Shown: positions 55,049 to 64,000 of the stretch, in pieces
Numbering within the stretch: the stretch's first letter is position 1
Layout: every line of letters begins with the position of its first letter
NCBI GenBank assembly: GCA_963281255.1
Contig: OY725503.1
Location: 3,162,001 to 3,226,000, forward strand
Length of the DNA: 64,000 nt
Origin: Aphrocallistes beatrix
Lineage: Eukaryota > Porifera > Hexactinellida > Sceptrulophora > Aphrocallistidae
Reading direction: 5' to 3'
Made by a program: the position numbers and the translations under genes
Notes under the pieces: model-generated
Databases searched by the model: none
Seen by the model: only the letters and a program-made list of their open reading frames with translations
What the model was told of the DNA's origin: nothing

Positions 55049-56592
55049 AGTACATTAATTAAGAGATAAACTGATTATATGATGTTTGCCTTTTACAAAG
55101 GGCCTTAGAGATGCCAAGTGCTTCTAGTTCGTGTTTCTTCGTAGATATGAGTAAGAACAATGGCAGGATATAGCTGATTTCACTGCCTTCACGAATATTT
55201 AATGTGCCAGCAAGTGTGTATCTGAACCAAATGCAAGAGATGACAGTGATAGTATACGTACAAGGATTTAGATGGCATTTTCAGACGAGCCTTACACCAC
55301 TTTTCTTTCCTGAAAAAGTCACCGCACCATCAAGCCCATACCGATAAATCGGGTGAATGGGATCTGTTTTTTTTCAAACAGACAATTAAAGCTCCTGTGA
55401 TTGTTTCTGCATTAGCTTTCTTGGTAGGGAGAATATCTAAGAAAATCTCAACTGGTAGGCCATTCTCCACCCAACGACAAAAGATGGAGAATTCCTCCAA
55501 TGTAAAACATTGGTATATTCGTCTGCCAATATGCTGTAAAATTGCACTGCCTGATTCGTCAACCCACTTTCCACGTGCATGCACGAATTCAACTACAGTG
55601 AACTTCGAAAGGTAAGTGGCATTCTCTGTAAAACGCTTGAGATATTGTGTTCCACAATTTGAAATGAGCTGGACCAGATACCAGGGTTACCATACGTCCT
55701 TTTTTAGAAAGGACAGTCCTTCTTTTTTGCTACCTGTCCTTTTTAAAATATGCTGTCCTTTTTGTCCTTTTTTTTCGCTTTTTGTCCTTATTGTCCTTTT
55801 TTTTCGCTTTTTGTCCTTTTTGTTCTTATAAACTCATTCTTGTCCTTTTACGTTTTACTTGTAGATTATATACTAGAATGGCTATCATAAATGATTTAGC
55901 ATATTTTGGAAATCGAAACCCTAGGTGAGAATTTACATTTATGTCCGCAGCTTCACAAAAAATTCAAACCGATATCTCTTAAACTCAGGTCTGTACACCA
56001 CATACGGCCGGACACCAGCACTCATTTTAGAACTGTGCTACTATAACATTATATTGGATCAGAGATCCAATATAATGATATACCTAGAAGCACACTAAAA
56101 ACATTCAAAACAATTCCTTGGGGTGCTAGCACCCAGACAGCCATTATTGTCGTTCGATACGCTCTCTCTTTACATCGTTTTTCTAAATCTTCGATCTATC
56201 CCTGAGTGTCCTTTTTTTTATGAATGAGGAGATGGCAACCCTGCCAGATACTAATAAACCGTAGTATGAGGGATGTGGTGGCGTACAAGAAAATGTGTAC
56301 AGCGAATTAGTACTTTTATGATAATCTTGTTCTTTACCCCCACACCTTCTCCTATCTGCTGAAGCTACTGTATGATAGTCCCTTGAACTTGAGCTTCACT
56401 ACCAGCCATCTCAATTTGACATGCACCTTTGTGTTGGTCACTTTGTGCATGTATTTTCATCTTCACCAGTGCGTTCTTCCAGTTATTGAATGGTATTGTA
56501 ACACATACGCCTTCTGCCTTTTGCCTATGTGTCCTGCTCCATGTATTGCATATTCTGCAAAAGGCACCCTGATACTCTTCCATACTTGCCAA
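54948..56592 (-). pseudogene. hAT-family (ZMYM1-like) transposase pseudogene, copy B
   Basis: Same remnants and lesions as 30430-32074, including the MITE inserted with CCAGATAC duplication (55682-56243). Not functional. Confidence 0.75.
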
Positions 56593-56796
56593 CTGTCCCG
56601 TTTTTGGCGGGACGTCCCGCTTTTTTCACTCTTCTATTGAGCTAATTTTTACGAGTGTCCCGCTTTTACATGAAATTTCCCCATTATGTCCCGCTTTTTT
56701 AATTCTATGTATAGTACATTTCTATTGCGTCCCGCCATGTCCCGCTATATTCAACGCTGAGTCCCGCTTTTACCATGGCTCAGGTTGGCATGTATG
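56581..56796. mobile_element. Short MITE with repeated GTCCCGC
   Basis: The ends CATACTTGCCAAC and GTTGGCATGTATG are inverted. The interior repeats TGTCCCGCTTTTT several times. Copy A is cut off inside this element by the N gap (32063-32092), so the contig end may be due to this repeat. Confidence 0.75.
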
Positions 56797-57094
56797 AGTC
56801 TTCACTATACTCCAGCTATCTATACATATATCTTATCCCACTGTTTACTGTAGTACTTCCTTATTGCCTTTCTATGTGCACTGTTATTTCTGAACATTTC
56901 ATTCAGGAAATATTTAACAAATCCCCTGAATTCATTATCAGAAATGAGAAAAAGTTATTCATTCGCAGTTCAAATTACGTACATTTTGCAAAATAACCCA
57001 AAATGGCTTTTATTCACATCACAAAAAAATATGATCCACATGGTTCTCAATATGCACTGATCTGAAGCATTGCAATGCCCAAACTGTCGTACCA

Positions 57095-57600
57095 GAAGCT
57101 GAGGTCATCATCCTTGATGTAGTTGCTATTGTCAATATGGTCAGACCCACTGCAGCATTTGATGACTATGATTAAAGGTGTTTGTTCCATATATTCAGAG
57201 CCAACTTCACAGAGCTAGTCGAGTGGATATTGTATGGGACCAGTATATTGAGAACAGCTTAAAATCACTGACCAGCCAGAATCGAGGAAAGGGTATTAGA
57301 ATAAAGGTGCAAGGGCCAACTTGTCTACCAACAAACTGACAATAAGTTTCTTCGGGTCGATGAAAATAAGTCTGAACTTTTTATATATCTCGCAAAGTAT
57401 GTTGCACATATTGTAACTAACAAACAGGGAATTACAACATATGGCCTCAATGTATTGTCCATACACCCTCAAGATACAAGTTTGCTTGCTCAATGTACCC
57501 ATGAAGACACAAACACCATCATACTTCTGCACGCAGCTGATGCAGTAGCCAGGGGTATTAAAAAGTTACTCGAACAGTGGACACTTTTGCTTATTTTTAT
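57095..57600 (+). pseudogene. Remnant of a transposon-associated protein of unknown activity
   Basis: Pieces in shifting frames read VIILDVVAIVNMVRPT, then YIQSQLHRASRVDIVWDQYI, ENSLKSLTSQNRGKGIR, FFGSMK, and CTHEDTNTIILLHAADAVAR. I recognise this order from a large family of animal 'uncharacterized' proteins that multiply with transposable elements (typical wording DIVWDxY..SLK...RGKG and CTHEEADTRxLLH). Several frameshifts and stops interrupt it. The molecular role is not known to me. Confidence 0.5.
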
Positions 57601-57640
57601 AAATATATTGTCAACAAAAAATATCAATATAAGTTCGAAA

Positions 57641-58352
57641 CAGGGTTGGGTTTTGTCCTGTCCAAAACTGGTTTTGGACGGACAGTGGGAAAAACCCGGT
57701 TTTACTGGTCAAAACCGGTCAATACTGGTCAATACTATATCCTTGAATAATAAAAAACTGAAAACATATAAAACTTGTTAAGATATCTTATTTTGAGTTG
57801 GTAATATATTATTGACTACATACAGTCAGGGTCGCTTATTGTGAACCACCAGGGGACCAAGAAATATGTTCATAATAAAGATATTTCATATTAAGCGAAC
57901 TTGATTCAATACAAATCCTATCTAAAAAATGAAATTGGGACCAGGAGGTTAGTTCATAATAAACGAATGTTCATATTAAGCGGGTTCATAATAAGCGACC
58001 CTGATACAATGAAACAGTAAGTGATAAAATGTGTGGTTCAACCAATTAAATTCTAATAAAGTATACGTACATATGCTCTTTCTAAAGGGGTATAATTATT
58101 GAAAGCATTTGTGATATTATTTAAATTGAATACTATCGTGCAGATTGTTTATCTTATTTGAATTGACCAATTTGAAATGACACAAGGAGGAAGGCCCATT
58201 GATTCAATTATGTATTCAGCATATTTATATACATCTTATTAAAATATACAAGTAAGAAGTAACATGCATTAGTATTATAATTAGGTTTTGACCAGTTTTG
58301 TCCAGTCAGGAGGTTTTGGTTTTTACCACATGGACAAAACCTGCCAACCCTG
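57641..58352. mobile_element. hAT MITE with perfect 8-bp duplication
   Basis: The ends CAGGGTTGGGTTTTGTCC and CCTGCCAACCCTG are inverted. GTTCGAAA flanks both sides (57633-57640 and 58353-58360). A pogo-like MITE (57821-58006) is nested inside. Confidence 0.88.
57821..58006. mobile_element. pogo-like MITE (nested)
   Basis: TA-flanked CAGTCAGGGTCGCTTATT... with right end AATAAGCGACCCTGA, lacking the final CTG. Strongly similar to 62682-62870. Confidence 0.8.
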
Positions 58353-58712
58353 GTTCGAAAATACGATATTTGGAATCTGCACTCTTAATAACAACAGGTC
58401 AATGGTTGAAAGCTAGTTTTAATTATATTTTGAAGATAAGTTTTTATTTTATGTATCTATTGTAAACAAAAGTAAACAAATACTTAGTCTGTTGGAAGTA
58501 TTTTTTTAATTTTTGGAATTTGTTCACTTTGTTTAACTATTGTCAAGAAAAGTAAACAAATAATTTATCGTATAGATTTGAAAATATGATATTCGAAATC
58601 TACACCCCTAAAACCCTATGCCAATCGTAGCCATGGCCTACTTAATATATGGTTATATATGTCACCGAGAAGGCCATAAAACGAAGAGGCCAGTTTTAAC
58701 AAAGTCAAAATT

Positions 58713-59634
58713 TAATCAGACCGATAAATCAAAAACCTTCCGATAGACATTTGAAATGTATTATTACCATATATGTATAAACATTATATCAGAGTATCCA
58801 ATTCCGCTGTCAAAAATTTGATATGTCATCATGTGATTGCGCAATAGGCTCTTTTTAGAGTATTGTTCTACCTCATTTAAAACATCGCTATCTGCATTTT
58901 TAATGCTTGATTTTTTTATAGAACAACACTAGGAAGGCCTTAATCCAAAAATTTTGAAAATTTTAGTTGGAATGTCTATGCATTCCTCAGTTGCTATGGA
59001 AACAAAAATTACACGTTTAAGCCATAACTCGAAAAGTATAGATCGTAGATACTAAGAAATTATACCATTTAATCCATAAACTATTACTTTCTATATGAGA
59101 ATAATACTATTCACATGTCTATTTTCAATAAGTTCTGAGTTATCTAGGATTTTATCACGATCTATAGAGAAGTAATGAGATGTGACAAAATCCTAGATAA
59201 CTCAGAACTTATTGAGAATAGACATGTGAATAGTATTATTCTCATATAGAAAGTAATAGTTTACGGATTAAATGGTATAATTTATTAGTGTCTACGATCT
59301 ATACTTTTCGAGTTATGGCTTAAACGTGTAATTTTTTGTTTCCATAGCAACGGAGGACTACATAGACATTCCAACTAAAATTTTCAGATTTTTGGCTTGA
59401 GGTCTTCCTATTGTTGCTCTATCAAAAAATCAAGCATTAGAAATGCAGATAACGATGTTTAATATGAACTGGAACAGCAACATTTTCCGCTCTAAAAAGA
59501 GCCTATTGCGCAATCATATGATGACATATCAAATCTTTGACAGCGGAATTGGATACTCTGATATAATGTTTGTATATGGCAATAATACATTTCAAATATC
59601 TATCGGAAGCGGTTTTCGATTTATCGGTCTAATT
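58713..59634. mobile_element. 0.9-kb palindromic foldback element
   Basis: Symmetric about about 59173. The ends TAATCAGACCGATAAATC and GATTTATCGGTCTAATTA are inverted and the arms pair along their length. It contains ACTCGAAAAGTATAGATCG...TTATACCA, as in the Mutator-like ends, and GTTGCTATGGAAAC / GTTTCCATAGCAAC (58990-59003, 59338-59351). No ORF; a 96-codon frame at 59443 is a by-product. It abuts the LINE. Confidence 0.85.
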
Positions 59635-59859
59635 ACTTGCGACTTGCGAATCCTAATTCTCCTCTTCTTCCTACTCCACCACAACCACCAACCATTCCTC
59701 AATATAGGCCTACACCCCTCCTCCCCCGAGTGAGCGCAGCGAGCGAGGGGGAGACAGGTGCTCCGCACCTGAGCCACTTTCCTCTTCCTATTCCTTCTCT
59801 ACTTCCTCCTCATTCTTATTCTCATCATTCTCTTTCCCTCTTGCCTAACGCCATGCGTA

Positions 59860-60780
59860 TTTCTTCGGGTCGAAATCCATCCAATCTTATTACTATCAAG
59901 CCGATTACATCTTCCCCGCGTGGTTATCCTCATCTTATATCCATCTTATCAACGCTCGGAATCTTAGGACAAAATCCTCTCGTTTTCTTGACTATGTATC
60001 TGACCACCATCCTGACGTTGTTGCCGTTACTGAGACCTGGTTCACGTCAAGGGATGCGGCGGTGAGAGCTGAATGCACTCCATCCGGCTACCAACTCCTT
60101 GATCGTGCTAGGTCAGCACATCGTCAGGGTGGAGGCACTGCACTTCTCTGTCGTGATTCCTTCACGCTGAAGTACAATGCATCTGGTGAGGTATCATCTT
60201 TTGAGTTCTCGGATTGGACTATCTCTTCTTCTGAAATCTCCCTTCGTATTATCCTAATTTATCGGCCTCCCTACTCAAGGAATCATCCTATTTCTATTTC
60301 TACCTTCCTTGATCAGTTTTCTTCTCTCCTCGAACCCATCCTCTTATGCAAGGAGCCCCTAATAATAACTGGAGACTTCAATATCCATGTTGACATCCCG
60401 TCTGAGTCTTTACAGTTCTCCGAGCTCCTGCGTTCTCTATCTTTGATCCAGCATGTGAATCAGCCAACTCATGAGAAGGGTCACATTCTCGATCTGATAA
60501 TATCCCGTTCTGCAGACATCATCCTCTCTGATCCATCTCCTGTCCATCTATTCTCTGACCAAATCTCCATCTCTTGTAGTCTCTCGCTTTCCAAACCTTC
60601 TCTTTCCTCTCAGTTTCCTATCGTTCCAAATCCATCAACCTCCCAATCTTTCTTGCTGATCTCGCTTCCTCAGATCTATGTGCTAGCCCACCTGATCATA
60701 TTGAGGAACTTATTGTATCATATAACAGCACCCTATCCTATATCTATGATCAGCATGCTCCTCCGCGATCCAAAACCATA
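59860..60780 (+). pseudogene. LINE ORF2, endonuclease domain remnant
   Basis: ISSGRNPSNLITIKPITSS, then FLDYVSDHHPDVVAVTETWF (after a frameshift), CTPSGYQLLDRARS, GGGTALLCRDS, ILIYRPPYS and IITGDFNIHVD give the APE-type endonuclease fold. The usual SDH catalytic-histidine motif reads SDQ here (HLFSDQISISC), so even a repaired frame would lack that His. Frame changes occur at about 60060 and 60650. Confidence 0.8.
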
Positions 60781-61965
60781 GTCACCCGTCCCCATGTCAC
60801 TTGGTTCACCAGTAGCATCAAGCAGGCCAAGCGAGCGAGAAGGAAAGCTGAACGGAAGTGGCGCCAGTCTAATGACTCTGACCATTTGGCTGAATTCAAG
60901 CATCAGAGGAATCTTGTGACTGACCAGATGAACAGGGAACGTCGCAGTTTATATTCTGATTGGATCAGTCAGTCCTGTCATGACCAGCGCTCACTCTTCC
61001 GTAAGGCTAACACACTTCTCGGCTTACGCCAGCAACAGATCCTACCACCTCATGCTGATAAGGCTGCTCTTTCTCAGGAACTCGCCAACACCTCCCCGAC
61101 ATGCACTGCTATGCCGACGATACTCAGGTCTATCTTTCTTTTAAACCCGGTTCCATCTGAAGAATCTGCTTTCTCCGCCATCCAATCTTGCATCTCCGCG
61201 ATCCGTTCCTGGCTCCTCACCAACAAGTTGCTTGTCAATGACACCAAGACTGAGTTCCTTATAATAGGGACTCGTCAACAACTATATAAGGTTCGAACTG
61301 ATAGCATCTCTGTTGGTGAGTCGAGAATCTCTTCTTCCAAAGAAGTACGGAATCTTGGAACTTGGCTCGACAATACCCTCTCAATGTCTACTCAGGTCAG
61401 CAAAGTTGCCTCCTCCTGCTTCTATTACATCTATAACATCCGGCGTATTAGAAAGTATCTCTCTAGGGAAGTCTGTGAAACTCTTGTTAATTCTCTTATC
61501 ACATCTCGTCTTGATTATTGTAACAGTCTCTTGTATGGTTGCCCCTCATCCCTCTTAGCTCGACTCCCAGCGAGTCCAGAACAGTGCAGCCAGGCTTATC
61601 TACAATGTCTCTCGTACCTTTTCGTCATCTCCTCTTCTTATCAACCTCCACTGGCTGCCTGTTAAACACCGCATCCTCTTCAAAATCCTCCTCATAACTT
61701 ACAAAGCCATCCATTCTCTTGCTCCGGACTATATCATCCAGCTCATACAGGTTAAGTCATCCAATCGTACTCTACGATCATCCAACGCCATCCTCCTTGA
61801 GCATCCTACTATCAAATCTTCCAAAACTCTGGGTGATCGTGCATTCACTTTAGCTACGCCTGTTGAGTGGAATCTTCTGCCTCCGAGCATTCGGAATGCC
61901 CCCTCACTTCTTCTCTTCAAAAAACTCTTGAAAACTCCTCTTTTCCGTATCGCGCACGACACATC
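60781..61965 (+). pseudogene. LINE ORF2, reverse transcriptase remnant
   Basis: Runs from TWFTSSIKQAKRARRK through NRERRSLYSDWISQS to ALSQELAN, then jumps directly to DMHCYADDTQVYLSF (the catalytic YADD, about 61098-61142). The fingers and first palm motifs are deleted near 61085. The C-terminal part follows: RSWLLTNKLLVNDTKTEFLI, LGTWLDNTLSM, SRLDYCNSLLYG, HWLPVKHRILFKILL and WNLLPPSIR. Frameshifts at about 61090 and 61575. Inactive. Confidence 0.85.
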
Positions 61966-61989
61966 TTAAATAAATACTCATTAAATTAA

Positions 61990-62090
61990 TTTCACATACA
62001 TACACATACATACGCATACATACACATACATACATACATACATACATGCATACACATACATACATACATACATACATACATACATGCATA
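61990..62090. repeat. (CATA)n microsatellite
   Basis: About 100 bases of CATA units with occasional CACA and CATG variants, at the LINE 3' end just after its stop codon. Confidence 0.9.
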
Positions 62091-62289
62091 ACACACACCT
62101 ACTTTTATTGAATTGTACAGCGCACTTGAACATCTTAATATGGAATCTGCGCTATATAAATGTATATTATTAATTAAATGTATATTATTATTATTATAAT
62201 AAATTAAAATATTTATATAAGTTATTGCTTTTAAGTATTAATAACAATGAGCCTATTGTGGTGCCGTACAATGATTTCTATTGTGAGAG

Positions 62290-63359
62290 TAGGGTTGCAA
62301 AATTCCCGGAATTTTCAAATGTGGAAACTTTCCAGGAAACTTTCCGGGAATATTCCCGGGAATTTAAAAGACCTGGAAATTTCTGTATAGTGTTTAAATA
62401 AATCTGATTGTTTCCGAGGCATTTCTCTGAGGTAAATAAATTGAATTCAATTAAAACCTTTCTTTATTTGCCTCTAAATACTCAAAAAATAAAGGAAAAA
62501 TGTAAAAAAAATGTAAATTATACCAGTGCCGAACTGATTCAAGATGGATCAATAATAAATGTAATACAAAATCTAATACTAGTTGTAAGTATAAGTTATC
62601 CAATTCTTCTTATACTTGTACGTACATATAACAATCGGGAAACCTATCAAATAGTCTAACAATACGTTTCTGACTAGTCATTACAGTCAGGATCGCTTAT
62701 TATGAACCACCAGAGGACCAAAAAATATGTTCATAATTGAGATATTTCATATTAAGCGAACTTGGTTCAATACAAATCCTATCTAGAAAATGAAATTGGG
62801 AGCAGGAGGTTAGTTCATAATAAACGAATGTTCATATTAAGCGAGTTCACAATAAGCGACCCTGACTGTATTAAGTTAAACCTGATATGAGATAAACAGA
62901 AGCTTATAGCTTATAATCATATATTGGCTACAGCTCTAATCAATAAATATCTGACAAATTTTAACCAAGTTTTATTTAAACTCATTGAAATGAAAAGTAT
63001 ATTAGCTATAATTGTTCTGAATCTTGTGATTCTCGTGAATGACATTACAATTCAAAATATTGAACACAAAAAATGTGGCTGGTTGGAAAATCCGAGATGC
63101 AAATTTGATGGACTTTTCATATATACTTGCCAAATTTAATGAATAATGGTGTAGCCAGGACAGGTCTATTGACAAATACAAACAAACAAACAAAATAATG
63201 CATTTTAGAACTGGGCCACTATACAATATTATAGTCGGCACAGTAAAATCTATATTTCATAATATTTCTCATTATTAAAGAAAAACGAAAATTCCAAAAT
63301 TCCCGAAAATTTCCAGGTCTTATAAATTCCAGGAAAGTTTCCCACCCTTTACAACCTTA
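62290..63359. mobile_element. 1.07-kb hAT-type element with perfect 8-bp duplication
   Basis: The ends TAGGGTTGCAAAATTCCCGG and TTTACAACCTTA are inverted. TGTGAGAG flanks both sides (62282-62289 and 63360-63367). The sub-ends repeat AATTCCCGG and CCAGGAAA. No transposase; 70-80-codon frames inside have no domain. A pogo-like MITE is nested. Confidence 0.85.
62682..62870. mobile_element. pogo-like MITE (nested, complete)
   Basis: TACAGTCAGGATCGCTTATT at the left and AATAAGCGACCCTGACTGTA at the right, TA-flanked, 189 bases. The inner halves (TTCATATTAAGCGA) are also inverted. Confidence 0.88.
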
Positions 63360-63367
63360 TGTGAGAG

Positions 63368-63665
63368 TGAAGCCATATATATTTTATGAAAAAGTGTGCT
63401 ACATTTTTTGAAGGTATGAAAATTTCGCTTAGATCTTCGAACTTAATCATAGACTCATCCTTTGACACCTACATGCTAATTTTCATACCCTTACGACTTG
63501 CCAGTTCTTTAATTCGGACAAACAAAAAACAAGCAAACAAACTAATCCTAGCGGTTTTAATATATAAGATAATAATCATGTCATTTAATTGCCAAATATT
63601 AAGTCAGCCAAATCAGAAAATGGCTTGAAATATAGGCACAAAATAATCTTGTATTAGAATACAAA
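63368..63665. repeat. Dispersed-repeat remnant before the GalNAc-transferase exon
   Basis: Reverse-orientation member of the family at 24430-24590 (TTCGCTTAGATCTTCGAA, CATTTTGACACCTACATG-like, CTAGCGGTTTTAATATATAA). The last 100 bases probably contain the 3' UTR of the minus-strand gene. Confidence 0.6.
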
Positions 63666-64000
63666 TCAAGGCATTGCCTTTCTCTTCTTTGGAGTTTGGT
63701 AAGTTCTAAAGCTCCACTGCTGAGAGATAGCCCCACTACAAGCCTGCATGCTCAGTGAGTTGCCATCCCTAACCTCCAGACAGTGTCCTGACACCGCATG
63801 TTTCAACTGTTTAGATTTGTTATATTCCCATTTCTGGTTTCCGCCCATTGCATGACAGCTGTATAACGTAACCTTGGCACCAATACTATAATCAGACACA
63901 TCCAGACAGAAGTCAGAATCGTACTGGAGTTCATCGATATCAGTCAAGCCGATATCCTGGTTCATGGAGTGGTCAATACATGTGTACGCGCCAATTTCTC
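63666..64000 (-). CDS. Polypeptide N-acetylgalactosaminyltransferase, C-terminal ricin-B lectin exon (partial)
   Basis: Open from the window edge (phase: 64000 is mid-codon) to TGA at 63666-63668, about 111 codons. The sequence shows two ricin-B (beta-trefoil) repeats: FCLDVSDYSIGAKVTLYSCH followed by GGNQKWEY, and GHCLEVRDGNSLSMQACSG followed by SQQWSF. The CLD/CLE and QxW motifs and the xxGGNQKWEY wording match GALNT-family C-termini. The protein ends KKRKAMP. Family members are Golgi type-II membrane enzymes that start mucin-type O-glycosylation, and the lectin domain binds GalNAc on prior sites. The catalytic domain lies beyond the window. EIGAYTCIDHS at the edge may be an alpha-repeat remnant or run into an intron. 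The GALNT subtype cannot be set. Confidence 0.85.
   Translation of the reverse strand, partial: EIGAYTCIDHSMNQDIGLTDIDELQYDSDFCLDVSDYSIGAKVTLYSCHAMGGNQKWEYNKSKQLKHAVSGHCLEVRDGNSLSMQACSGAISQQWSFRTYQTPKKRKAMP

Larger units (their letters stand above)
32293..56610. repeat. Duplicated interval, copy B (24.3 kb)
   Basis: Collinear with 12413-32092. It starts inside the right end of the pogo-like MITE, has the 2.2-kb deletion at 34431/34432, and has the Mutator-like insertion at 42250-49081. It continues past the point where copy A ends, into unique sequence. Its bZIP-motif repeats are at 32720-33170, 33180-33722, 40102-40262, 40796-41362 and 52410-52721. Confidence 0.95.
59640..62190 (+). mobile_element. 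Non-LTR retrotransposon (CR1/L2-like), internally deleted
   Basis: An endonuclease part and a reverse-transcriptase part are read in shifting frames. The end carries (CATA)n and CGCTATATAAATGTATATTATTA, typical of L2/CR1-like 3' ends. The 5' side starts next to the palindrome at 59634 and may be truncated. Confidence 0.85.

Noticed and set aside
12413..56610. Treating the two intervals as a proven biological tandem duplication
   Set aside because: The junction is a placeholder gap and the arrangement is what unmerged haplotype contigs produce; the sequence alone cannot prove a true duplication.
59443..59733. 96-codon plus-strand frame
   Set aside because: Covers the right arm of the 0.9-kb palindrome and the LINE boundary; not a conserved protein.
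61904..62098. 64-codon minus-strand frame rich in CMYVCMYV
   Set aside because: Translation of the (CATA)n microsatellite.

Overview
The window reads as repeat-rich, AT-rich nuclear DNA from an invertebrate animal. Supporting signs are a Nup85 nucleoporin gene, the end of an animal-type polypeptide GalNAc-transferase (ricin-B lectin domain), an NHL-repeat protein, short introns with GTAAGT donors, and dense DNA-transposon debris (hAT, Tc1/mariner, pogo-like, Mutator-like, a CR1/L2-like LINE). I cannot name the species. There are two 200-N gaps (741-940 and 32093-32292).

Layout. 1-740: a long hairpin, then an integrase-like gene fragment split by a tiny intron. 941-6700: nested MITEs. 6771-8720 (-): Nup85. 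8900-12500: mariner and pogo MITEs and a decayed mariner. 12413-32092 (copy A) and 32293-56610 (copy B) are nearly identical and abut at the second gap. Each holds repeats, a RAG1-like transposase pseudogene (-), a diverged 1.3-kb tandem pair, an NHL gene (-), several foldback elements and a ZMYM1-like hAT pseudogene (-). Copy B lacks 2.2 kb that copy A has, and carries a 6.8-kb transposon that copy A lacks. 56581-63360: hAT and pogo MITEs, a TE-protein remnant, a 0.9-kb palindrome and an internally deleted LINE. 63666-64000 (-): the last coding exon of a GalNAc-transferase.

The two most notable items are these. (1) A decayed RAG1-like (ProtoRAG/RAG1L) transposase is present in both copies. 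It retains the first-Asp region, the CxxC and HxxxxH zinc ligands, the SEEG-type catalytic-Glu motif and a C-terminal zinc-knuckle-like tail. (2) A Mutator-like transposon, complete at both ends (about 435-bp inverted repeats, 9-bp target duplication), encodes a DDE transposase fused to an OTU cysteine-protease domain. It is broken by only one or two frameshifts. A 1.3-kb foldback in both copies carries the same kind of ends and also a 9-bp target duplication, so it looks like a non-autonomous relative.

The A/B duplication looks most like two unmerged haplotypes placed end to end: contig 1 ends and contig 2 begins inside the same interval, with a fixed-size gap between them. If so, the A/B differences are allelic and the transposon is a segregating insertion. 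A true tandem duplication is not excluded. Only Nup85, the NHL gene and the GalNAc-transferase exon look like intact host coding sequence.
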